In this document: positions 18,581 to 25,913 of the stretch, one piece after another
Numbering within the stretch: the stretch's first letter is position 1
Layout of the letters: every line of letters starts with the position of its first letter
Assembly: GCF_014647875.1 (NCBI RefSeq)
Contig: NZ_BMQA01000002.1
Location: 366,328 to 430,327 of the forward strand
Direction: 5' to 3'
DNA: 64,000 nucleotides
From: Streptomyces brasiliensis
GTDB lineage: Bacteria; Actinomycetota; Actinomycetes; Streptomycetales; Streptomycetaceae
Notes under the pieces: generated by a model
Told to the model about the DNA's origin: nothing
Database searches by the model: none
What the model saw: only the letters and a program-made list of their open reading frames with translations
Position numbers and translations under genes: made by a program

Positions 18581-19330
18581 GTGACCTCCTTTTCTCCGGA
18601 CTCGATCGTCCTGAACCGCAAGCTGCCGCTCTGGTACCAGGTGTCGCAGTCGCTGCGCGCCTCGATACTCGGCCGCTCGCCCCTGGACTCGCTGCGGCTG
18701 CCCACCGAGGAGCGGCTGGCGGAGCACTACGGCGTGAGCGTGCTGACCATGCGGCAGGCGCTGAAGGAGCTGGAGGACGAGGGGCTGATCAGCCGGCACC
18801 GGCGGCGCGGCACGTTCATCGAGCCGCCGGCGCGGCGCGGTACGCCCGTGCGGCTCCTCGGCTCGGTGGACGCGATCGTGGCCCAGCAGTCCGGCATGAC
18901 GACCGAACTGCTCGACCGGGGCCGGGTGCCGGTGCCGGCGGAGGTCGCCGAGTACTTCCCGGACCTGGCCGAGGTGGCGACGTACCACCGGCTGCGGTGC
19001 GACGAGAAGAGCGGCGAGCCGACCAACCACGCCCGCAACTACGTGCGTCCCTCGCTGGCCGGGCGCATCGACCCGGACGACCTGGTGCGCTGGCCGATGA
19101 CGAAAGTGCTGCGGGACGTCGTGGGCGCGGACATCAGCCGCATCACGGACACCGTGGAGGCCCGGCTGGCCGACCCGGAGACGGCGCGGCTGCTCGAGGT
19201 GCCGCTGCTCAGCCCGATCCTGCACTACACGGGGGTGACGTACGACGGGGACGGCCGGGTCCTCGACGTCGCGGTCATCCACTACCGCGGGGACCGGTTC
19301 TCCTTCACGGTGACCTTGGACGCCACCTGA
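18581..19330 (+). CDS. GntR/HutC-family regulator with UTRA domain
   Basis: This 249-residue protein has an N-terminal GntR winged helix (LPTEERLAEHYGVSVLTMRQ at about residues 33-52) and a C-terminal UTRA ligand domain. The start is a GTG 50 bp after the hmgA stop with no clear ribosome site, so it may be leaderless. Position directly after hmgA suggests control of aromatic amino-acid breakdown, which is inference; many UTRA regulators sense amino acids, sugars or aromatic acids. Confidence 0.85.
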   Translation: MTSFSPDSIVLNRKLPLWYQVSQSLRASILGRSPLDSLRLPTEERLAEHYGVSVLTMRQALKELEDEGLISRHRRRGTFIEPPARRGTPVRLLGSVDAIVAQQSGMTTELLDRGRVPVPAEVAEYFPDLAEVATYHRLRCDEKSGEPTNHARNYVRPSLAGRIDPDDLVRWPMTKVLRDVVGADISRITDTVEARLADPETARLLEVPLLSPILHYTGVTYDGDGRVLDVAVIHYRGDRFSFTVTLDAT

Positions 19331-19356
19331 CCCCGCTGTCGTCACCAGGTCGTACC

Positions 19357-20520
19357 ATGCCCAGCGTGACGCACGACGACGCTCCGCTGCTCGCGGACCT
19401 CATGCCGTGGTCCGTCGCACCTCTGCGGCTGGGCCGCGCCTGGCCGACGGCGCCCGACGCGGCGTCCCTGAAGGCCCGTTGGGCCGCCCTGCTCAAGGCG
19501 GCCGGCCCGGACCGGGAGACGCTGTTCGAGCCGACGCGCTCGCGCACACCGCACTCGGCGGTCGGCCAGCTCCCCGGCCAGCCCAGCGGCACGGAGAAAC
19601 TGATCCGCGCCTCGGGCCCCTGCCCGGAGCCGGTACGCGTCCTGGCGGCGCCCTTCGACGAGCAGTGGCTGATCCCCGACCACCGCTTGATCGACACGGC
19701 ACGCCCGGAATTGTGGCGGGTGGCCGACGAGCACCAGGTGTTCACCGTGGAGCCCCCCGAGAACGGCGCCCCGGGCCCGCTCCTACTGGCGACGTCACTG
19801 CTGCCCGCCCTCCGTCCGGGCCGGATCCGCCCTCTCTACCGCCGCCCGGGCGGCGAGGAACCCAACCTGACGCCGGGCCTGCTCGACCACTTGTCGACCC
19901 GCCTCGGCCGGCCCGCCACTCCCCTGGACGTTCTGGCCTGGATCACGGCGACGATCCGCCCGGGTCTTCCGGTCCCCCTCACCGAGGACCCGGAACTCTG
20001 GTCCAGGGGTGTCGAGTTGGGTCATCGCATGCTCTGGCTGATGCGCCGCGACGGCGAACGCCCCAAACTCCCCGGCGGCCGCCGCCCCTACGTCCGCGCC
20101 CCGCTCCCGCCCCGACCGCTCACCCTCGACTACGACCGCGACGAGGAGACCCTGCTCATCGACGAGGGGCGCATCTCCCCGGTGCCCGCGGAGGCCTGGG
20201 ACTTCGAGGTGGCGGGCGCCCGCGTCCTGGAACAGTGGTTCACCGCGAGAACGGCGGAGGCACCCCCCGGCACCTTGTCGGCGATCCGCCCGCCCACCTG
20301 GCCACAGACCTGGACGTCGGAACTCCTGGAACTGATCACGGTCCTGGCCCTGCTCGCGGAACTACGCCCGCAGCAGGCCGAGTTGAAGGTGACGTCACCG
20401 ATCACGACGACGGACCTGCACACGGCCGGCGTGCTGCCGGTACCGGAGGCGGCCCGCAGGCCGGCCTCGGTGCTGGACCATCGCGAGGAAGGCCCGGAAG
20501 GCCAGTTCACGCTGGTCTAG
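19357..20520 (+). CDS. Type ISP restriction enzyme C-terminal specificity domain protein, stand-alone
   Basis: This 387-residue protein resembles the C-terminal target-recognition domain of LlaBIII-like type ISP restriction-modification enzymes and stand-alone actinobacterial homologs. Features include LMPWSVAPLRLGRAW near the start, PFDEQWLIPDHRLIDTARPELW in the first third and IRPLYRRPGGEEPNLTPGLL in the middle. There is no nuclease, helicase or methyltransferase domain on it or beside it. Whether it acts in DNA recognition is unknown. Confidence 0.7.
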   Translation: MPSVTHDDAPLLADLMPWSVAPLRLGRAWPTAPDAASLKARWAALLKAAGPDRETLFEPTRSRTPHSAVGQLPGQPSGTEKLIRASGPCPEPVRVLAAPFDEQWLIPDHRLIDTARPELWRVADEHQVFTVEPPENGAPGPLLLATSLLPALRPGRIRPLYRRPGGEEPNLTPGLLDHLSTRLGRPATPLDVLAWITATIRPGLPVPLTEDPELWSRGVELGHRMLWLMRRDGERPKLPGGRRPYVRAPLPPRPLTLDYDRDEETLLIDEGRISPVPAEAWDFEVAGARVLEQWFTARTAEAPPGTLSAIRPPTWPQTWTSELLELITVLALLAELRPQQAELKVTSPITTTDLHTAGVLPVPEAARRPASVLDHREEGPEGQFTLV

Positions 20521-20549
20521 GCCCGCAGGGCTCTTTCCAGCCTGGCGAT

Positions 20550-20858
20550 GTGAGGGTGCTGGACACGGACACCGCGCCGGCACGCCTGGAGGCGGCGGGC
20601 ATCGCGTGCGCACGGCTGAGGAACCTGCACGAGCCGGCGGAGCATCCGCAGCCGGCGGCCAGGGAGCGGTGGTGGGAGGTGGGGTCGCCGGTCGGGCCGC
20701 TGCGGGCACTGCTCCCGCCCCTCACCTTGTCGGGCAGAGACGAGGCAAGGAGGGGAGACCTGCCCGCGCTCGGGCAGCACACCGCGGCGCTGCTGCGTGC
20801 CGTGGGGATGACGGACGACGAGATCGCAGCGTTGCGCCGGGACGGCGTCGCGGCCTGA
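20550..20858 (+). pseudogene. C-terminal remnant of a CaiB/BaiF CoA-transferase-like gene
   Basis: The frame of 102 codons starting at a GTG ends in PALGQHTAALLRAVGMTDDEIAALRRDGV, which resembles the C-terminus of CaiB/BaiF family III CoA transferases. Those proteins are normally about 400 residues, so the active-site Asp and most of the fold are absent. It may be a decay product or a misread small protein. Confidence 0.5.
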
Positions 20859-20868
20859 GCGCGGGGTG

Positions 20869-21144
20869 TCAGTGCTTGTTGCCCCCGAACAGTGAACGAC
20901 GCAGCCGACGCAGCGGCGCGAACAGTGAGACGCGGCTCACCCGCGAACCCCTGTCGCTGCGCTCGTGCGCCGTGTCACGCGTGGTCAGCTCACGCATCAG
21001 CGAGGTCGCCTCGGCGGCCTTCTGCTGCGGTACGGCGGGACCCGCCAGCACCGAGAGATGGCGGTCGAGGCGCGAACTTGTCGCGCTGCTCCCGCAGGTG
21101 ATCGCAGGGACCCTCGCCCTGCTGCGCACTGTTATCTGCTCCAT
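20869..21144 (-). CDS. Small basic hypothetical protein
   Basis: A 91-residue protein starting MEQITVRSRARVPAI with a very basic C-terminus (FAPLRRLRRSLFGGNKH). No signal peptide or membrane segment is seen. The ATG at 21144 is preferred over an upstream in-frame start at 21246 because a plausible conserved core begins here. I do not recognise the family; it lies downstream of the anti-sigma gene on the same strand but 128 bp away. Confidence 0.5.
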   Translation of the reverse strand: MEQITVRSRARVPAITCGSSATSSRLDRHLSVLAGPAVPQQKAAEATSLMRELTTRDTAHERSDRGSRVSRVSLFAPLRRLRRSLFGGNKH

Positions 21145-21271
21145 GTCACTCCCCACCCGTAACGAGTCCACCCGGCCCGGGCAGGGTAACCCTATCGTCC
21201 CCTCCGGGCACTCGTGTATCGCGGTCACAGGATTCACCTTCCCCACAAGGAGGTTGACGATTCCTCGATGA

Positions 21272-22090
21272 TTACTCTCCGAATCCGACCGATTTCAGGG
21301 CGAGTTGCGCAACCGGCTGCGAAGTGGGCTGTTCTGACCCCCCGTCGGGCTCCACGGTCACGGCGAGTGACGTCGCGGACTTGGTGAGGCCGGTGGCGAC
21401 CAAGGGCGTGTCGCCGTCGAAGAGCCCGAGGGAGCGCGGTTGCACATCGGGGCGCATGAGCCACAGCTGGCGCACGCGTCCGCTGGGCGGGGCGTCGTAT
21501 CCGCTGAGCGTGACGACGGCCTGCCCCTCCGAGGCGGAGGCGATCACTCCGATACCGGCTCCGCTCGCGTCCTCGCTGCTGGTCGCGCGGGCGTCGGGGG
21601 CGGCCAGGACGTGGGCGATCTCACGCGCCTGCGCCCGTTCCGCGTCGAGCCGGTCCTGGGTCTGGTCCGCCTGAACGGCGAACAGCGCGGCGACGACGAG
21701 CGCCGCCGCGGCCGTCACCGTGGCGAACAGCAGGAGGAGGGGGCGCGTGCGGGGCGTACGGGTGCGTGCCGGCGGCGGCTGGGTGCCCCAGACGTGCGGC
21801 GGCAGGTGAGGCGCGCGCTCGCGCGAGGGAGCGGGAGCGCGCTCCTGCGGCATGGTCCGTACGGCGGTCAGTACCCGTTCGCGCAGCGCGGCCGGCGCCG
21901 GGGCCGCCGTGGACCAGGCGAGGCGCACCGCGTCCTCGCACAGAGCCCGGACCTCGGCCACGCAGCGGTCACAGCGCGCGAGATGCTTCTCGAAGCGGCG
22001 CCGCTCGTCCGCCTCGAGGGCGTCGAGCGCGTAGGGGGCGGCGAGGGAGTGCGGATCCTCTCGGTTCAGCAGCCGGCCGAGGACGCTCAT
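21272..22090 (-). CDS. rskA: Anti-sigma-K factor RskA, zinc-motif type
   Basis: This 272-residue membrane protein has a cytoplasmic anti-sigma domain with the His36-x3-Cys40-x2-Cys43 zinc motif, one membrane helix near residues 118-138, and an extracytoplasmic RskA-type C-terminal domain (VVTLSGYDAPPSGRVRQLWLM). It should hold SigK inactive until the outer domain receives a signal. Its ATG overlaps the sigma gene stop as ATGA, implying translational coupling. The redox- or metal-sensitive zinc motif is a likely part of signalling. Confidence 0.9.
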   Translation of the reverse strand: MSVLGRLLNREDPHSLAAPYALDALEADERRRFEKHLARCDRCVAEVRALCEDAVRLAWSTAAPAPAALRERVLTAVRTMPQERAPAPSRERAPHLPPHVWGTQPPPARTRTPRTRPLLLLFATVTAAAALVVAALFAVQADQTQDRLDAERAQAREIAHVLAAPDARATSSEDASGAGIGVIASASEGQAVVTLSGYDAPPSGRVRQLWLMRPDVQPRSLGLFDGDTPLVATGLTKSATSLAVTVEPDGGSEQPTSQPVAQLALKSVGFGE

Positions 22091-22629
22091 GCGGCACCTC
22101 CCAGGCACTCGCGCAGCCGGGTCAGCCCGTCGCGCATCCTCGTCTTCACCGTGCCCAGCGGCAGCGAGAGCCGCTCGGCCACTTCACGGTACGTGTAGCC
22201 GTCGTAGTAGGCGAGGGTCACGGACTGGCGCTGGAGGGCGGTGAGCCGCTCCAGGCAGCGGCGCACCCATTCGCGTTCCAGCCCCGCCTCGACCTCTTCG
22301 GACACCTGGTCGAAGGCGGGGTGGTGGGCACGCCGCGCCTCTCGCTGCTCGCGTTCGCCGGCCGCGCGGGCGCTGCGCACCCGGTCGACGGCCCGACGGT
22401 GGGCGAGGGTGAGGATCCACGACAGGGCGCTGCCCCGGCCGGGGTCGAACCGCGCGACGGAGCGCCAGAGTTCGAGCAGCACCTCCTGGGCCACCTCCTC
22501 CGACTGGGCCGGATCGCGCACCACGCGCCGCACCAGACCGAACACCGGCCCCGACACCAGCCCGTACAGCTCCTCGAATGCCTTCTGGTCGCCGTCCGCC
22601 ACGAGCACCAGAAGCTCGTCCGCATCCAC
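22087..22629 (-). CDS. sigK: ECF RNA polymerase sigma factor SigK
   Basis: This 180-residue protein has sigma region 2 (about residues 18-85, AQEVLLELWRSVARFDPGRG) and region 4 (about 120-175, YTYREVAERLSLPLGTVKTRMRDGL). It matches the SigK branch of ECF sigma factors. It is cotranscribed with its anti-sigma factor and divergent from a DUF4331-TPR-transporter operon. A candidate promoter with -35 CCATCC and -10 GCGAAT lies upstream on its own strand, so autoregulation is likely. Confidence 0.92.
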   Translation of the reverse strand: MDADELLVLVADGDQKAFEELYGLVSGPVFGLVRRVVRDPAQSEEVAQEVLLELWRSVARFDPGRGSALSWILTLAHRRAVDRVRSARAAGEREQREARRAHHPAFDQVSEEVEAGLEREWVRRCLERLTALQRQSVTLAYYDGYTYREVAERLSLPLGTVKTRMRDGLTRLRECLGGAA

Positions 22630-22679
22630 GCGGTCCCCCTTTCCCCCGGCCGCACCCGGCCCATCTCGTCACACCAGGC

Positions 22680-22706
22680 ATTCGCAACGAACGCACCTCC
22701 GGATGG
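22680..22706 (-). promoter_or_regulatory. Candidate SigK promoter driving sigK-rskA
   Basis: On the minus strand CCATCC (22701-22706) is followed after 15 bp by GCGAAT (22680-22685). As I recall, mycobacterial SigK promoters have CCATCC and CCGAAT elements. The plus-strand partner at 22771-22797 has the same spacing. Confidence 0.6.
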
Positions 22707-22770
22707 GGTTACGGATCAACAGCCCGAAATCGCGGGTCGAGCAGCCGGAAAAGAATTTTCCCGGCCGACC

Positions 22771-22797
22771 AATCCGCCCCGCGGCCGACTCCGAATC
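22771..22797 (+). promoter_or_regulatory. Candidate SigK promoter driving the DUF4331 operon
   Basis: CAATCC (22771-22776), 15 bp and CCGAAT (22792-22797) lie 39 bp before the DUF4331 ATG. The -10 matches the remembered mycobacterial SigK element exactly. Between this and the opposing promoter lies an inverted repeat, CCGGAAAA-GAA-TTTTCCCGG (22746-22765). Confidence 0.6.
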
Positions 22798-22835
22798 CCG
22801 GTGCGTCAGGCAAGTTGGCATCGAGGACGGACGGC

Positions 22836-24377
22836 ATGACACCTCACATCTCCAGGAGCGGAGCGGGGCGCAAGGGCCTCGTGACCCTGATCTGTGGTGC
22901 GCTGGCCGCCGGGGGGCTCGCAGCCGCCGGTGTGGCCACGCTGGAACCGGGGGCGGCCTCCGCCTCCTCTCACCGGGAGGCCCCGCTGATCTCGGGGACC
23001 CCCCAGTACGACAACACGGACGTGTACGCGTTCGTCAGTCCGGACAAGCCCGACACCACGACCATCGTGGCGGACTGGATCCCGTTCGAGGAGCCGGCGG
23101 GCGGACCGAACTTCTACACGTTCGCGGACGACGCGCAGTACGACATCCACATCGACAACAACGGTGACGCGCAGGGCGAGCTGCTCTTCCGCTACACCTT
23201 CAAGACCCACCGCAAGAACGGCAACACGTTCCTCTACAACACGGGCCCGGTCACCAGTCTCGACGACCCGGACCTCAACATCACGCAGACGTACGACATC
23301 GACCTGATCAGGCTGAAGAACCAGCGCGTGATCTCCAGGACCAAGGTCGCGGACGACGTGCCGGTGGCACCGTCGAACGTCGGCAAGGCGTCGATGCCGG
23401 ACTACGGCAAGCTGCGCACGCAGGCCGTCCACCGGACGGCGAACGGCACGTCCACCTTCGCCGGACAGGCCGACGACCCCTTCTTCCTGGACCTGCGGGT
23501 CTTCGACCTCCTCTACGGCGGCAACCTGTCCGAGGTCGGCCGGGACACGCTCAAGGGCTACAACGTCAACACCATCGCCCTGCAGGTGCCCAACAGTCTG
23601 ATCACGCAGTCGGCGAAGCAGCCGGTCGTCGGCATCTGGTCGACCACGCAGCGCAGGAACGCGCAGGGTTACTACACGCAGGTCTCGCGCCTGGGCAACC
23701 CTCTGGTCAACGAGGTCGTCAACCCGCAGAAGGACAAGGACAAGTTCAACGCTTCCGCGCCCTGGAACGACGGCCAGTTCCTGAAGAACGTCACCAACCC
23801 CGAGCTGCCGAAGCTGATCGAGGGAATCTACAAGATCAAGGCCCCGGCCGAGCCGCGCAACGACCTGGTCGACGTCTTCCTGAAGGGCGTCAAGGGTCTC
23901 AACCAGCCGCCGAACGTGCGTCCGGCGGAGGAGCTGCGGCTCAACACCTCGGTCAAGCCGACCGCCAGCCCCAAGCGCCTCGGTGTCCTCGACGGTGACA
24001 ACGCGGGCTTCCCGAACGGGCGCCGGTTGACCGACGACGTGGTGGACGCCTCTCTCCAGGTGGTCGAGGGCGAACTGGTGGGCTCCAAGAACGACCTGGG
24101 CGACGCGGTGGACGCCAACGACAAGAAGTTCGAGAAGAGCTTCCCGTACGTGGCCCAGCCGACGGCCGGTTCGCGCGGTCCGCTCGCCAAGGGCACGACC
24201 AGCGGCGCGGACGTGCGCAACGAACTGGGTGACGCGCTGAAGCCGGCGGGCTCGTCGTCCGACGGCTCCGACAACACCATGCTGGTCGCCGCGTCGGCGG
24301 CCTCGGGCGCGGCCGGGATCCTGCTGATCGGCACCGCGCTCGCGTGGTGGCGCCGCCGGATGCAGCGTCCGTACTGA
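22836..24377 (+). CDS. DUF4331 secreted, membrane-anchored protein
   Basis: This 513-residue protein has an N-terminal signal (cleavage near residue 46, ASA then SSHREAP), the DUF4331 body starting SSHREAPLISGTPQYDNTDVYAFVSP, and a C-terminal membrane helix with a basic stop (LLIGTALAWWRRRMQ). It is thus an extracytoplasmic protein tethered at its C-terminus. DUF4331 has no established biochemical role that I know. Promoter, divergence from sigK and the downstream TPR and metal-transporter genes imply a SigK-controlled envelope or metal response. Confidence 0.9.
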   Translation: MTPHISRSGAGRKGLVTLICGALAAGGLAAAGVATLEPGAASASSHREAPLISGTPQYDNTDVYAFVSPDKPDTTTIVADWIPFEEPAGGPNFYTFADDAQYDIHIDNNGDAQGELLFRYTFKTHRKNGNTFLYNTGPVTSLDDPDLNITQTYDIDLIRLKNQRVISRTKVADDVPVAPSNVGKASMPDYGKLRTQAVHRTANGTSTFAGQADDPFFLDLRVFDLLYGGNLSEVGRDTLKGYNVNTIALQVPNSLITQSAKQPVVGIWSTTQRRNAQGYYTQVSRLGNPLVNEVVNPQKDKDKFNASAPWNDGQFLKNVTNPELPKLIEGIYKIKAPAEPRNDLVDVFLKGVKGLNQPPNVRPAEELRLNTSVKPTASPKRLGVLDGDNAGFPNGRRLTDDVVDASLQVVEGELVGSKNDLGDAVDANDKKFEKSFPYVAQPTAGSRGPLAKGTTSGADVRNELGDALKPAGSSSDGSDNTMLVAASAASGAAGILLIGTALAWWRRRMQRPY

Positions 24378-24482
24378 TCCCGGTCCCCTCCTACTGGCGC
24401 GGCCCGCTCCCTCTCATCCCCCACGGCGCGGGCCGCGCCGCTCCACGACTTCGACGACCGACCAGGCGACCAAGGAGAGGAC

Positions 24483-25913
24483 ATGTCCTCGCGCCAGAAC
24501 GACCCGAAGCCCGAAAGTCCGCACAGCGCGGGCACCCCGGGCCCCGACGAAGCCGAGACCCGTGTACGGCGGGTCTCGGCGGCCGGGCGGCGGTGGCGGA
24601 TCGCCGGGTGCGCGCTGCTGCTGGCCGTCGCGCTCACCGGTGGGGCCATCGCGCTGGGGGCCGTGCGCGACGGCGGGTCGGGGTCCGTCGCGACCGCGTC
24701 CAGTGCCGTACCGCCCGGGTTGCTGAGCGGCTCGGACCTCGACGCGAGCATCGCCGCCGTGCAGGCCCATCTCCGCACGCAGCCCAAGGACTTCGGCGCC
24801 TGGGCCACCCTCGGGCTCGCGTACGTCGAGCAGGCGCGGACCAAGGGCGACCCGTCCCGCTACCCGCAGGCGGACAAGGCCCTGAAGCGCTCCCTCGAAC
24901 TGGCCCCGCACAACGACCAGGCCCTGTCCGGCCGCGCAGCGCTCGCCGCCGCACGGCACGACTTCGCGCACGCCCTCAGCTACGCGGACGAGGCCCTGAC
25001 GCAGAACCCGTACAGCGAACGCGCCCTGTCCTCCCGTATCGACGCCCTGGTCGAACTCGGCCGGTACGGCGCGGCCGCGAAGGCCGCCGACACCGCCGAC
25101 GAACGGCGGCCCGGAGTCCCCGTCTTCACGCGCTACGCCTATGTGCGCGAGCTGCGCGGAGACGTCGGCACCGCGCGCCGCGTCCTCCAGCAGGCGCTCG
25201 CCACCGCCACCTCTCCCGGCGACGTGGCGTACGTCGCCGCCCAGCTCGGCCAGCTCGCCTGGAACCAGGGCGACTACAAGGCAGCGCTCACCTACCACGC
25301 CCGCGCACTGGCCGCCGACGAAGACTGTCTCCCCGCCCTCGAGGGCCGCGCTCGCGCGCAGGCCGCGAGCGGTGACCGGGCCGAGGCGATCAAGGGGATG
25401 GAACTCGTCGTCTCCCGCTACCCGTTGCCGGGCCCGCTGGTCGAACTCGGCGAACTGTACGAGGCGCGGGGCGGCGAAGGCGACAAGGCGAAGGCCGGCG
25501 ACCAGTACGCCCTCGTCGACGCCTGGACCGCCCTCGCCCGTGCCAACGGCGTCAACGCCGACCTCGACACCGCGCTCGCGGCCGCCGACCACGGCGACAA
25601 GGCCGCGGCCCTGCGTGCGGCACGCGCCGAGTGGGCCCGGCGGCACACGGTGCACACCGCGAACGCCCTCGCCTGGGCCCTGCACGTGCGCGGCAAGGAC
25701 GAAGAGGCCCTCCCCTACGCCCGCCGGGCCACCGCCACCGGCTACCGCAACGCGTCCTTCCTCTACCACCGCGGCACGATCGAACTCGCCACCGGTCACC
25801 CCCGGGAGGGCCGCGCCTCCCTCACCGCGGCCCTGAAGCTGAACCCCGGCTTCTCACCGCTGGGCGCGGCCAAGGCCCGTACGGCACTGAAGAACCTGGA
25901 GGCGGCCAAGTGA
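24483..25913 (+). CDS. Membrane-anchored TPR protein
   Basis: This 476-residue protein has a cytoplasmic N-terminal tail, one membrane helix at residues 39-61 and a large extracytoplasmic region of tetratricopeptide repeats (for example ATLGLAYVEQARTKG...ADKALKRSLELAP and ALSYADEALTQNPYSERAL). It probably scaffolds partners at the outer face. It is the second gene of the DUF4331 operon and its stop overlaps the transporter GTG start (GTGA), implying coupled translation. Confidence 0.85.
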   Translation: MSSRQNDPKPESPHSAGTPGPDEAETRVRRVSAAGRRWRIAGCALLLAVALTGGAIALGAVRDGGSGSVATASSAVPPGLLSGSDLDASIAAVQAHLRTQPKDFGAWATLGLAYVEQARTKGDPSRYPQADKALKRSLELAPHNDQALSGRAALAAARHDFAHALSYADEALTQNPYSERALSSRIDALVELGRYGAAAKAADTADERRPGVPVFTRYAYVRELRGDVGTARRVLQQALATATSPGDVAYVAAQLGQLAWNQGDYKAALTYHARALAADEDCLPALEGRARAQAASGDRAEAIKGMELVVSRYPLPGPLVELGELYEARGGEGDKAKAGDQYALVDAWTALARANGVNADLDTALAAADHGDKAAALRAARAEWARRHTVHTANALAWALHVRGKDEEALPYARRATATGYRNASFLYHRGTIELATGHPREGRASLTAALKLNPGFSPLGAAKARTALKNLEAAK

